NCBI RefSeq assembly: GCF_013450295.1
Contig: NZ_SKBR01000002.1
Span: forward strand, 1,326,501 to 1,390,500
Direction: 5' to 3'
Source: Streptomyces sp. AJS327
GTDB taxonomy: Bacteria; Actinomycetota; Actinomycetes; Streptomycetales; Streptomycetaceae
Length of the DNA: 64,000 nt
A program made the position numbers and the translations under genes. This document shows positions 7,622-16,527 of the stretch, piece by piece (the stretch's first letter is position 1; each line of letters opens with the position of its first letter). Under the pieces are notes generated by a model. The model saw only the letters and a list, made by a program, of their open reading frames with translations. It had not been told where the DNA came from and did not search any database.

Positions 7622-9136
7622 GTGGCGGACAGTGGGGCGCCGGAGTGGGCGGCGCGGGTGGACGGACTGCTGCGGGAGGTGCGGCGCCAGACGTCCCGCG
7701 ACACCGGACCGGACGTCCAGGACGTGCTGAACTGGCTGCACCGGCAGACCGGCGCGCAGCTCGCGGTGGTGGTCCACGACGCGGGCACGGTGGAGTCGGC
7801 CACCCCGGACTTCCCCCACGGGGTGCTGGACCGCCTCACTCCGCTGCTGGCGCGGATGTCCGACGGGCAGCTGGCCGCCGCCGCGACCCCGGCCGGGCCG
7901 CTGCACGTGCGCTGCGAGGCGCTCGGGGCACACGACGCGCGTCCGGTGCTGGTGGTGGTCGGACGGACCGAGCCCACCCCGGACGAGGTGGCGCTGACCT
8001 CGCACGCCGGGACCCTCCTCGCGCTGCTGCGCCAGGCCGGGAACGGTGACCGGGCCTGGCTCGGCTACCAGGACAAGGCGCACCAGGTGCGGTTCGCCGT
8101 GCTGCACGCGCTGATGGCCGGCGATCCGATGCTGGCCCGCCGGATGACGACCGGTGCCGTGCCACGGCTGCTGGAGGCGGACCGGCTCCGGCTCCACCTG
8201 CTGTACTGCCCGCCCGCGCGGGGCAGCGGCATAGCGTGGGCCCACCAGGACACCGCCGGGTACCACGGCCCGGACCTGCTGATGCGGTGCCCCGTCTTCA
8301 AGGACCACCTGATCTGCCTCATCGCCGAGGACGCGGACGGTACCGCCCCGGCCGGCGGGCACGGCCGGGCGCTGCGCCGTCTCGTGCGGGACAACCCCCG
8401 CTACGCGCTGGGGATCAGCGGCGCGCACCCGCTCGGCGGGACGACGGCCGCCTACGTGCAGGCCACCCACGCGCTGGCCGCGGCCCGCGCCGCGCCCGGC
8501 CGTGTCGCCCACTACCACGCCAGGACCCCGCTGGAGGGCGTACTGCCCCGGCAGGGAGCCGTCGAGTGGGCCAGCGAGCTGCTCCGCCCGCTGGCCACGG
8601 CGCCGCGGGCCAGCGCGGACATCACGGGCCTGTCCCTGCGCATGTCCCGGTCGGGGGTGGCCCGGCTGCTCGACCTGAGCCGCAACACCGTCACCGCGCA
8701 CCTCAGACGGGCCGAGCGGGCGCTCGGGCAGGACCTCACGGACGTCCACTCCCGGGCCACCGTCCATCTGGCGCTGGCGATCAGCGAGGCCGGGCCCGCT
8801 TCACTCCCCGACCACCACCGGGCCCCGCCGAGCCTGGACGGGCTGCTGCGCAGCGAACCCGCGGCGGCCTGGGCCCAGACGGTCCTGCGGCCGCTGTGTG
8901 ACCGACATCTCCGCACCCTGCGGGTCTGGATAGACACCAACACCGACGCCCAGCGCGCCGCCGTCCGGCTGGGGGTGAGCCGGAACACCGTCCGTGCCCA
9001 TCTGCGCGCCGTCGAGGCGCTGTTGGGGCTCGACCTGCTGACCACCGGGGCCGGTGTCCACGATGTGGTGTACGCCCTGCGGATCGCTGGCGCCCGCGCT
9101 CCCTGGGCACCGTGCACACCTGGCGCCGCCGATTGA
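7622..9136 (+). CDS. Regulator with two C-terminal HTH motifs (PucR/CdaR-like)
   Basis: This 504-residue protein has an N-terminal sensor-like region of about 330 residues with no named domain that I can assign. Two helix-turn-helix segments follow, LLDLSRNTVTAHLRRAERALG (about 355-375) and LGVSRNTVRAHLRAVEALLG (about 455-475). Their spacing and the LxxDLT-type ends resemble PucR-family DNA-binding domains, present here in duplicate. The GTG start has GAGGAGG nine bases upstream. It is monocistronic and convergent with the next gene. Effector and targets are unknown. Confidence 0.65.
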   Translation: MADSGAPEWAARVDGLLREVRRQTSRDTGPDVQDVLNWLHRQTGAQLAVVVHDAGTVESATPDFPHGVLDRLTPLLARMSDGQLAAAATPAGPLHVRCEALGAHDARPVLVVVGRTEPTPDEVALTSHAGTLLALLRQAGNGDRAWLGYQDKAHQVRFAVLHALMAGDPMLARRMTTGAVPRLLEADRLRLHLLYCPPARGSGIAWAHQDTAGYHGPDLLMRCPVFKDHLICLIAEDADGTAPAGGHGRALRRLVRDNPRYALGISGAHPLGGTTAAYVQATHALAAARAAPGRVAHYHARTPLEGVLPRQGAVEWASELLRPLATAPRASADITGLSLRMSRSGVARLLDLSRNTVTAHLRRAERALGQDLTDVHSRATVHLALAISEAGPASLPDHHRAPPSLDGLLRSEPAAAWAQTVLRPLCDRHLRTLRVWIDTNTDAQRAAVRLGVSRNTVRAHLRAVEALLGLDLLTTGAGVHDVVYALRIAGARAPWAPCTPGAAD

Positions 9137-9147
9137 GCACCGTGCAC
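9107..9147. repeat. 11-bp direct repeat straddling a stop codon
   Basis: GCACCGTGCAC occurs at 9107-9117 and 9137-9147, 30 bases apart, which is close to three helical turns. The first copy lies inside the 3' end of the regulator gene. A palindrome CGTCATGACG follows at 9176-9185. It may be a binding site or chance. Confidence 0.35.
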
Positions 9148-9547
9148 CGTGGCCGGAGCCCCCCGTCTCTTCTAACGTCATGACGAGGGTCGGCGTACCA
9201 GGGGAACGGGGGTTCCCTGTGTGCGCGAGCACGCGGTGCCGGATCGCCGGAGCCGCCGTGCCGCGCGGCACTCCACCGCCGGGGAATCCTCCGCACCGGG
9301 ATCACGGGGCCTGCTGGGCCGGGATCGCCGGGGACGGACGCCCCTCCGGCGCGGACGGGGTGCCGCGTGCCCCCTCCAGCCAACCGCTGTGCGTTCACCG
9401 CTCGTTCGCCGGTCAGCCGGGCGTGGCCGGGGCGCCGCGGCCGCTCTCGTGGAGGCGTCCGGGGAGAGGTCTCTCCCCCCGGCGGGGCACCGCGCGGGCG
9501 CGTCGTCCACCGCCGGGGGACACCCGGGCCGAGGCCGGGCGTGCGGG
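9148..9547. other. Intergenic between convergent genes
   Basis: I see no gene here. The open frames are low-complexity and lack start signals. CGTCATGACG at 9176-9185 is the only notable motif. Confidence 0.5.
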
Positions 9548-9979
9548 TCAGTCGTCGCTGGCGAACCGCCCGTCGTTGGTCTTGCGCAGCCAGCCGCGCT
9601 CGGCGAGCCGCCGCAGCTTGCCGCGCGCCGGTTCGACCACGCGGGGCTCGACGCCCAGGTCGAGGACGACGCACACGTCCTTGGCCATCATCGGCTCCTC
9701 CTCGGACCGCACCGTCTCCCAGATACGCCGGTAGTCGTCCGGCAGTTCGGTGCCGTCCATCTCCGCCTCCCGGTGCGGCACCACGAGGGTCTGCCCCCGC
9801 TCCGCACCGGCCGACGAGCCCGCGCGGGTCTGCGCCGGGACCGGGTCCTCCAGTCTCCGCAACACCTTCTCGGCGACCGCCAGTTCCTCGCGCTCCGCGC
9901 GCGCCTCCTCCAGCTGCCTGGCCAGTTCCTCGACGCGCGCGTCCAGTTCGGCCCTCCGGGCCGCGATGCTCTCCAGCAT
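9548..9979 (-). CDS. Coiled-coil / winged-helix orphan protein
   Basis: This is a 143-residue protein. Residues 1-45 (MLESIAARRAELDARVEELA...) form a strongly heptad-patterned coiled coil rich in Glu and Arg. The C-terminal third (MMAKDVCVVLDLGVEPRVVEPARGKLRRLAERGWLRKTNDGRF) reads as a winged-helix fold. Two ATGs are possible. I prefer 9979 because GAGGG lies six bases upstream, whereas the ATG at 9985 abuts it. Similar small proteins occur in multiple copies in actinomycetes; I know no function. DNA binding as a coiled-coil dimer is an inference. Confidence 0.65.
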   Translation of the reverse strand: MLESIAARRAELDARVEELARQLEEARAEREELAVAEKVLRRLEDPVPAQTRAGSSAGAERGQTLVVPHREAEMDGTELPDDYRRIWETVRSEEEPMMAKDVCVVLDLGVEPRVVEPARGKLRRLAERGWLRKTNDGRFASDD

Positions 9980-10293
9980 CCTCATCCCTCTTCTCGTGCG
10001 GATACCTCGAAATGGATCATAGGGAGCGGGTGGTGCGGACGGTGTGACATCGCCGGAAACCACCCGGAGTCGGCTGGACTTCCGGTACCCGCCGCGCACC
10101 TCCCGCGTCCCCACGGGACGTGGGACGAGCCGCCCGTCCCGACCCACCGCCGGTAACGTTCCCACATCCGGCCCCGGCGGGCTGGCCGGTGCCGCTCGCG
10201 GAGGGTGGCGATCCGAACACCCCGCCGTACGCGGGGTGTCGGGTCCGCCGCCCCGCCGGGTCCCGCCGGCCCTCCCGGACACGAGGCGAACCA
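9980..10293. other. Intergenic, no gene seen
   Basis: The stretch holds the upstream region of the coiled-coil gene. A small hairpin CCCACG-GGA-CGTGGG sits at 10110-10124. No supported reading frame is present. Confidence 0.5.
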
Positions 10294-10327
10294 GCCCGCG
10301 CGGCACGCCGGTTGGCGCCGCGCGGGC
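10294..10327 (-). terminator. Strong hairpin terminator
   Basis: The perfect 11-bp inverted repeat GCCCGCGCGGC (10294-10304) / GCCGCGCGGGC (10317-10327) has a 12-base loop. It lies ten bases past the stop of the minus-strand saccharopine-dehydrogenase-like gene, so it probably ends the osmC-nei operon. Confidence 0.75.
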
Positions 10328-10337
10328 CCGGGGCCGG

Positions 10338-11591
10338 TCAGGCGGGGCCCTCCTCGCGCACGTCGAAGCGGACCCCGGCGCGCACCAGCCGCGCGGTCAG
10401 TGCCTCACCCATCGCGGCGGCCGTGGTGACCTGGCCGGAGGTCTCCGGCAGCCCCCCGTCCAGCGCGAGGCAGAGGGCGGACTCCGCGAGGAACTTGGCG
10501 GTCTCGTCGTACCCCGGATCGCCGCCCGACACCTCGGTGACCACTCGGCGTCCACCGCCCGTGCCGACGAAGCGCGCCGAGAACCAGCTCCGGGCCCGGC
10601 GCGCCGCGTCCGGACCCTCGCCCGGGGCCAGGCGCGACATCAACAGCCGCCGGGTGGAGGGGTGCTGGGCGAGCAGGGCCAGCGTGCCCAACCCCGCGAC
10701 GCCGCCGACCACGGTCGGCAGGTGCCTGACCGCCGCGTAGTGCCGGTAGCGGAAGTCGGGGCCGTAACGTTCCAGCGCGGCCGCCGAACGCCCCACCACA
10801 CGCGGGTCGATGGTCGGCAGCGGCACCGCCCAGTCGCCCTGGTCCGCCCCGCGGCGGATCCGGTCCACCGGGGTGCGCACCGTCCGGCCCGGGGGCCGGG
10901 GGTCGGCCCGCCGCCGCTCCCGCGCGGTGCGCGCCATCCGCCGCCCGCGCGCGAAGGCCAGCAGCGCGCTGGAGAAGGTGCCGCCCGACAGCCCGGCGTT
11001 GGACCGTACGAAGCCGTCGACCCGCAGCGGCACGCCCTCGGGCAGCCGCTCGACGGTGAGGCGGACCCCCAGGTCGTACGGGATCGAGTCGAAGCCGCAG
11101 GAGTGCACCAGCCGCGCCCCGGTGCGGCGGGCCCGTTCGTGGCAGCGGAGGTAGGTCAGGTCCACGAACTCCGGCTCTCCGCTGATGTCCAGGTAGTCCG
11201 TGCCGGTGTCGGCGCACGCCGCGACCAGCGCGTGGCCGTAGCGGATGTACGGGCCCACCGTGGTGGCCACCACCCGTGCGCTGGCCGCGAGTTGACGCAG
11301 CGCGGCGCCGTCGGTGACGTCCGCCTCCAGCAGCGGGAGGTCGGCGAGGGCCGGGTGGGTGGCGGCCAACTCGGAGCGGAGCGCCGCCAGTTTCCGCGCG
11401 TCCCGGCCCGCGAGGGCCCAGCGCAGCCCCGGGGGCGCCTGCCGGGCCAGGTAGTGGGCGGTGAGACGGCCGGTGAACCCCGTGGCGCCGAACAGGACCA
11501 CGTCGTACGGGCGGGTGTTCTCCCGCGCCGCCGTGCCGCCCGGGGGGTGTCCGCCAGGGGCGCCGTCCGCCCGCTCGTTCCGCTCCGGCAC
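10338..11591 (-). CDS. Saccharopine-dehydrogenase-like oxidoreductase (trans-acting enoyl reductase family)
   Basis: This is a 417-residue protein. After a disordered leader comes a Rossmann NAD(P)-binding motif, VVLFGATGFTGRLTAHYLA. Further family marks are VATTVGPYIRYG, TDYLDISGEPEFV and HSCGFDSIPYDLG. Mycobacterial relatives include enzymes acting on lipid intermediates (Rv2953-type), but most homologues are uncharacterised. The GTG at 11591 is chosen because AGGAG lies five bases upstream. It is the last gene of an osmC - nei - this gene operon (62-base gap) and is followed by a strong hairpin. Confidence 0.8.
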   Translation of the reverse strand: MPERNERADGAPGGHPPGGTAARENTRPYDVVLFGATGFTGRLTAHYLARQAPPGLRWALAGRDARKLAALRSELAATHPALADLPLLEADVTDGAALRQLAASARVVATTVGPYIRYGHALVAACADTGTDYLDISGEPEFVDLTYLRCHERARRTGARLVHSCGFDSIPYDLGVRLTVERLPEGVPLRVDGFVRSNAGLSGGTFSSALLAFARGRRMARTARERRRADPRPPGRTVRTPVDRIRRGADQGDWAVPLPTIDPRVVGRSAAALERYGPDFRYRHYAAVRHLPTVVGGVAGLGTLALLAQHPSTRRLLMSRLAPGEGPDAARRARSWFSARFVGTGGGRRVVTEVSGGDPGYDETAKFLAESALCLALDGGLPETSGQVTTAAAMGEALTARLVRAGVRFDVREEGPA

Positions 11592-11653
11592 CGCAACTCC
11601 TCGCTCTCGTCCGCCGCGTCGGGGTGGCCCGGGCGGGGCCCGGGCCACCCCGG

Positions 11654-12520
11654 CTATTTCAGCAGACGCGACATCCGCCGGTCAGCGAGGATGCGGCCAT
11701 CGGTCTGACAGGCCGGGCAGTACTCCAGCGACGAGTCGCGGAACACCACCGACCGGACGGTGTCCCCGCACACCGGGCACTCCTCGCCCGCGCGGCCGTG
11801 CACCCGCATGCGCGCCCGCTTGTGCCCCCTGAGCCGTCCCGCCGCGACCCCGCCCGCCGCGGCCACCGCCTCCCGCAGCACCGCGCCGATCGCCACGTAC
11901 AGCCGGCCGGTCTCCTCCTCGGTCAGCTCGGCGGCCAGCCGGTACGGCGAGAGGCGGGCGGCGTGCAGGATCTCGTCCGAGTAGGCGTTGCCCACCCCGG
12001 CCAGCACGCTCTGGTCGCGCAACAGCCCCTTGACGCGGTGCCGCTGGCCGCGCAGCAGCCCGGCCAGCACCTCGGGAGTGAAGCCGGGGTCCAGCGGGTC
12101 CGGGCCGAGCCGGGCGATCCCCGGCACCTCGTCCGGCCGCCACACGCAGTACACCGCGAGGTCCTTGCGGGGCCCGGCCTCGGTGAGGTCGAAGCCGGTG
12201 CGCGGGGGCTCGGCCAGCTCCAGTCGCAGGGCCAGCGGTCCCCGGCCCGGACGGGGCGGGGTGTCCGGGAGGCGGTCGTGCCAGCGCACCCAGCCCGCCC
12301 GGGCCAGGTGGAGGACCAGACGCGGGCCGTCGCAGGCCAGGTCCAGGAACTTGCCGTGCCGGGCGACGGACGTGACGGTCCGTCCGTCCAGCGCGTCCAG
12401 CGGTGGGTCGTAGGTCTTGAGCACGTTCACCGCGAGCGGCAGCACCCGCGCCACCGGGTGTCCCACCAGCCGGTCCGCCAGGAAGCTCCGCAGGGCCTCG
12501 ACCTCGGGCAGCTCGGGCAT
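11654..12520 (-). CDS. Fpg/Nei-family DNA glycosylase
   Basis: This 288-residue base-excision-repair enzyme removes oxidised bases and cuts the abasic site by beta/delta elimination. MPELPEVE at the N-terminus supplies the catalytic Pro2 and Glu3. VLAGVGNAYSDEILH is the H2TH region. The C-terminal zinc finger has four cysteines, CPVCGD and YCPACQTDGR, with the intercalating Arg in DGR. The ATG follows GGAGGACCAG directly. It lies 24 bases after osmC, which fits an oxidative-damage operon. It is likely a Nei2-type paralogue rather than housekeeping MutM, which normally sits elsewhere. Confidence 0.9.
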   Translation of the reverse strand: MPELPEVEALRSFLADRLVGHPVARVLPLAVNVLKTYDPPLDALDGRTVTSVARHGKFLDLACDGPRLVLHLARAGWVRWHDRLPDTPPRPGRGPLALRLELAEPPRTGFDLTEAGPRKDLAVYCVWRPDEVPGIARLGPDPLDPGFTPEVLAGLLRGQRHRVKGLLRDQSVLAGVGNAYSDEILHAARLSPYRLAAELTEEETGRLYVAIGAVLREAVAAAGGVAAGRLRGHKRARMRVHGRAGEECPVCGDTVRSVVFRDSSLEYCPACQTDGRILADRRMSRLLK

Positions 12521-12544
12521 CTGGTCCTCCCGTCCGCGAGCCGG

Positions 12545-12970
12545 TCAGCCCAGCGACGCCGACAGTGTGATCGGGACGCCGGTGAGCGCCTGGCTGACCG
12601 GACAGTTCACCTTCGCGTCCTCCGCCGCCGAGACGAACGCCGCCTCGTCCAGCCCCGGAACCTCGCCGCGCACCGTCAGCCGCACGCCGGTGATGCCGGT
12701 GCCGGGCTGGAAGGTCACGTCGGCCTGGGTGGTCAGCCGGGAGGGCGGGTTCCCCGCGCCGCTCAGCCCGTTGGACAGCGCCATCGAGAAGCAGCTGGAG
12801 TGGGCCGCGGCGATCAGCTCCTCGGGGCTGGTCTTGCCGTCCGGTTCCTCGGCGCGCGCGGGCCAGGAGACCGGGTGCTCGCCGAGACCGGACGAGTCGA
12901 AGCTCAGCGTCCCCCTCCCCTCGGTCAGCGAGCCGGTCCAGATGGTGTGCGCCGTACGTGTCGTAGCCAT
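12545..12970 (-). CDS. OsmC/Ohr-family peroxiredoxin-like protein
   Basis: This is a 141-residue protein that reduces organic hydroperoxides through two conserved cysteines, here in SSCFSMALS and VNCPVSQALTG. The order TSPEELIAAAHSSCF is the OsmC signature. I use ATG 12970 because GGAGG (12978-12982) lies seven bases upstream; a TTG two codons earlier would touch the ribosome site. It is the first gene of the osmC-nei operon. The motif set matches OsmC better than Ohr. Confidence 0.88.
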   Translation of the reverse strand: MATTRTAHTIWTGSLTEGRGTLSFDSSGLGEHPVSWPARAEEPDGKTSPEELIAAAHSSCFSMALSNGLSGAGNPPSRLTTQADVTFQPGTGITGVRLTVRGEVPGLDEAAFVSAAEDAKVNCPVSQALTGVPITLSASLG

Positions 12971-13140
12971 GGTCAAACCTCCGTAGTGGTAGGTGCCGTG
13001 GCCCGCGACCGCCGTGGTCCGCGCCGCCCGGCGCGGGGTCGCCGGCGGCGCCGGGCCGTACCCGATCCTGCGCCCGCCACCCGCCGGGGCGGGGGCCCGA
13101 CGCGCCGGGGCTGTCAGACCCCCTCGCTACGCTCGCCCAC

Positions 13141-16100
13141 ATGACAGTGGAGCTGATCGGAAGGGAGCACCCCACCGCGCTGCTGCGTGGCGAGACCGCC
13201 CGGGCCGCGGCGAGCCACGGCGGGCTGGTGCTGGTCACGGGGGAGGCGGGGATCGGCAAGACGGCGCTCGTCACCCGGATCGCCGAGGAGGCACGGCGGA
13301 ACGGCTCGCTGGTCGTCGGCGGCGCCTGCTGGGCCTCCGGCAGCGCCCCCGGCTACTGGCCCTGGACCCAGACCGTGCGCGCGCTGCGCCGCGCCGCCAC
13401 CCCCGAGGAGTGGCGGGCCGTCGAGGAGGCCGCCAGCGCCGCTGACCTGGCGGTGCTGCTGGGCGGGGAGCCCGGCACCCCCGCACCGGCGGGTTCCGCG
13501 ACTCCCGCCGGTGCGTCCGGGACGCCCGCCGGGGGCGGCGAAAGCGCACCGGCGGGCTTCCGGCTCTACGACGCGGTGACCACCGCGCTGGTCGCCGCCT
13601 CGCAGCACCGCCCGGTGCTGGTGCTGCTGGAGGACCTGCACTGGGCCGATCCGGAGTCCCTGCGACTGCTGGAGTTCGCCGCCCAGCACACCTGGTTCGA
13701 GCGCCTCCTGCTTGTCGGCACCTACCGGGACGTCGAGGGGGAGGCACCCGGCCACCCGCTGCGCCCGCTGCTGCTTCCGCTCGTCGCGAAGGCCACCACC
13801 CTCACCCTGACGGGGCTGGACGACGCGGGCGCCAGCGCCCTCATCACGCGCACCACCGGCACCCCACCGGAACCGGCGCTCGTCGCGGAGGTCCTGCGGC
13901 GCACCGGCGGCAACCCCTTCTTCATCGAGCAGACGGCCCGGCTGTGGCACAGCGGCGGATCGGTCAGCGCGGTCGCCCCCGGGGTGAGCGAGGCGGTGCG
14001 GCGGCGGCTCTCCCTGCTGCCCGAGCCGGTCGCGGAGCTGCTGGCCACCGCCGCCGTGCTGGGCCGCCGTTTCCACCGGGCGCTGCTCGCCGCCGTCGCG
14101 GGACAGCCGGTGGCCCACGCCGACCGGCTGCTCGACCAGGCCCTCGCGGCCCGCCTGGTGGTGGCCGAGGAGGAGGGCCGCTTCTCCTTCGCGCACGACC
14201 TGGTGCGCGAGGCGCTGCACGACACCCTCGGCTCGGCGGAGGCCCGTGCCCTGCACGCGGCGGCCGTCCGCGCCGTCGTCGGGAACCCGGCGCTCGCCGG
14301 GCGGGTGCTGCCCGCCGAACTCGCGCGCCACGCCCACCTCGCCGGGCCCGCGCTCGACCCCGGGCAGGCCGCCGAACTCCAACTGGCCGCCGCCGAGGAC
14401 GCCGAGGTCCGGTACGCCGTGGAGGAGGCGATCGGGCACCGGCGGCGCGCCCTGGAGCGGATACCGGTCACGGACGTCCGCGCCCGGTTCCGGTACACCG
14501 TGGGGCTGGGCACGGCGCTCCAGTGCAACCGGGAGTGGGAGGAGAGCTGGCGGGTGCTGGGCGAGGCCGTCGAGCTGGCCCGGGGGCTGGACGACGCGGA
14601 GCCGCTGGCCCGCGCCGCCCTCACGCTCTACGGCGGCGGATACACCGGCTCCCAGGGGAAGTTGGTCGCCGACCTCATCGGTGAGGCGCACGAGGCCCTG
14701 GCGCCCGGGGAGCCCACCGGCCACGGCGGTCCGGAGCCGCCGGGCGGGCGCGCCCCGCACGTCCTGGCCGAGGAGCTGAGCGAACACCTCACCGCCGTCG
14801 CCCGTGGCGGGCTGGACGACGAGATGCTCAGCTTCGGCCTCTCCACCCGGCACGACCTCATCTGGGGCCCGGGCACCGCCGCCGAACGGCAGGCGCTCAC
14901 CGAGGAGATCCTCACCGTCGCCCGCCGCTCCGGCGACCAGAGCATGGCGATGTACGCCTCCGCGCTGCGCTGGGTGGCGCTGCTGGAGCAGGACGACCCG
15001 CGCTATCTGCACCAGCTGGACGAACAGGTCGCGCTCGCCCGGCGGTTGAACGTCCCCCGGCTGACGGTGATGGCCGACGCCGACCGCACGCTGGTCGACG
15101 CCCACCGGGGCGAGGTCGGCCGGGTCGCCCGGCTGCTGGAGGGCATCCCCGAACTGACCGGGGAGCGGCGGCGGCTCTGGGACAGCGTGGCCGGGCTGCA
15201 CATCCGGTGGTCGCTGGCGCTGCTGCGCGGGGAGGAGGGACGGGCCGAGGAACTACTCGGACCGCTCACCGCCGCGGGGCATCCGGCGACGGGCCTGCTG
15301 GGCGCGCTCTGCGCCGCGCACCGGGGGGACGCCGCCGTGGCGGTCGGGTACCTCCGTGGGGAGTACGCCCGGCACGAGCGGCCCGAGCGCCAACTACCGC
15401 GCGCGGTGGTGCCGTTGTGGCTGCGTTTCCAGGCCGAGGCCGCGGTGCTCTCCGGCGAGGAGGACCTGCTGGCCCGGGCCCGGGACGACCTCGCGCCGTA
15501 CGCGCGCGAGTGGTGTGTCTCCTTCTACGGCTGTGACATCGGCGGTCCCGTCGTCCTCTGGCTGGCCCAGCTGGACGCGGCGCTGGACCGCGTCGACGCC
15601 GCGGTCGAGGGGTTCGGCGCGGCGCTCGCCGCGGCCGACCGGCTGTGCCTGCACGCCTGGTCGGCGGAGGCCCGCGTCGGTCTCGCGCACGTGCTGCGTG
15701 AGCGGGGTCTCCCCGGTGACCGGGAGCGAAGCGAGGCGCTGTACGCCGAAGTGGAGCGTGTGGCGGGGGAGATGGGCATGGTGCGGCTTGCCGGGCGGGC
15801 GCGGGCGGCGCTCCGCGCCGGGGCCCCGTGGCCGGTCGCCGCTTCCGGCCCCGCCCAACCCGGGCTGTCGGCAGCGGAGTTCGAGCCGCCTGGGACGCTA
15901 CCCGGACCGCGCGTGGCTGACCCCGGGCCGCACGCGGCCCAACCCGAGCCGTCCGCCGCCGAGTTCCGCCGGGAGGGCGCGGTCTGGGCGCTGCGTTTCG
16001 CGGGACGGCTGGCACATCTGCCGGACGCCAAGGGGCTGCGGGACCTGCGGACCCTGCTCGCCCATCCCGGCAGTGAGATCCCGGCGGCGACCCTGCTGGC

Positions 16101-16509
16101 GGCCGGTGGGGGACCCGGGGAGGCGGAGGCCGTGGAGGCGCACCGGTTGGGGGGCGACGCCCTGCTCGACGAGCGGGCGAAGGCCGCCTACCGGGAACGC
16201 CTCCAGCGGCTCGACGAGGAGATCGACCGGGCGGTGGAGCGCGGCGCCGACACTCGCGCGGCCGAGCTGGACGAGGAACGCGCCGCGCTGCTCGCCCAGT
16301 TGCGGGAGGCCGCCGGGCTGGCCGGACGGACCCGCAGGCTGGGCGACCAGGCCGAGCGGGCCCGGAAGACGGTCACCGCCCGGATCCGGGACACCCTGCG
16401 CAAGCTGGCCGGGAGTCACCCGGAACTCGCCGCGCACCTGCGGGAGTCCGTCACCACCGGCACCTCCTGCCGGTACCAGCCGGAGCGGCGGGTCTCCTGG
16501 CGGCTGTGA
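13141..16509 (+). CDS. Large AAA (STAND-type) signalling ATPase
   Basis: This is a 1122-residue protein. The N-terminal ATPase has Walker A GEAGIGKT at residues 34-41 and Walker B VLLEDLHWAD around Glu164-Asp165. GYWPWTQTVRAL and NPFFIEQTARL are typical of the LuxR/MalT-like AAA_16 group. A long helical-repeat (TPR-like) middle follows. The C-terminal 170 residues (AKGLRDLRTLLAHPG ... CRYQP) are not a LuxR helix-turn-helix. They form a separate conserved module found at the end of many actinobacterial ATPases of this type. The start appears leaderless: TACGCT at 13128-13133 is seven bases before ATG. It converges with the drrB-like gene. Confidence 0.82.
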   Translation: MTVELIGREHPTALLRGETARAAASHGGLVLVTGEAGIGKTALVTRIAEEARRNGSLVVGGACWASGSAPGYWPWTQTVRALRRAATPEEWRAVEEAASAADLAVLLGGEPGTPAPAGSATPAGASGTPAGGGESAPAGFRLYDAVTTALVAASQHRPVLVLLEDLHWADPESLRLLEFAAQHTWFERLLLVGTYRDVEGEAPGHPLRPLLLPLVAKATTLTLTGLDDAGASALITRTTGTPPEPALVAEVLRRTGGNPFFIEQTARLWHSGGSVSAVAPGVSEAVRRRLSLLPEPVAELLATAAVLGRRFHRALLAAVAGQPVAHADRLLDQALAARLVVAEEEGRFSFAHDLVREALHDTLGSAEARALHAAAVRAVVGNPALAGRVLPAELARHAHLAGPALDPGQAAELQLAAAEDAEVRYAVEEAIGHRRRALERIPVTDVRARFRYTVGLGTALQCNREWEESWRVLGEAVELARGLDDAEPLARAALTLYGGGYTGSQGKLVADLIGEAHEALAPGEPTGHGGPEPPGGRAPHVLAEELSEHLTAVARGGLDDEMLSFGLSTRHDLIWGPGTAAERQALTEEILTVARRSGDQSMAMYASALRWVALLEQDDPRYLHQLDEQVALARRLNVPRLTVMADADRTLVDAHRGEVGRVARLLEGIPELTGERRRLWDSVAGLHIRWSLALLRGEEGRAEELLGPLTAAGHPATGLLGALCAAHRGDAAVAVGYLRGEYARHERPERQLPRAVVPLWLRFQAEAAVLSGEEDLLARARDDLAPYAREWCVSFYGCDIGGPVVLWLAQLDAALDRVDAAVEGFGAALAAADRLCLHAWSAEARVGLAHVLRERGLPGDRERSEALYAEVERVAGEMGMVRLAGRARAALRAGAPWPVAASGPAQPGLSAAEFEPPGTLPGPRVADPGPHAAQPEPSAAEFRREGAVWALRFAGRLAHLPDAKGLRDLRTLLAHPGSEIPAATLLAAGGGPGEAEAVEAHRLGGDALLDERAKAAYRERLQRLDEEIDRAVERGADTRAAELDEERAALLAQLREAAGLAGRTRRLGDQAERARKTVTARIRDTLRKLAGSHPELAAHLRESVTTGTSCRYQPERRVSWRL

Positions 16510-16527
16510 CGGCTCCGCCTCTCCGGC

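Noticed and set aside
13114-15201. A 695-codon minus-strand open frame opposite the AAA ATPase
   Set aside because: No ribosome site, Gln/Gly/Arg-rich composition and no domain; the plus-strand protein has clear Walker motifs.
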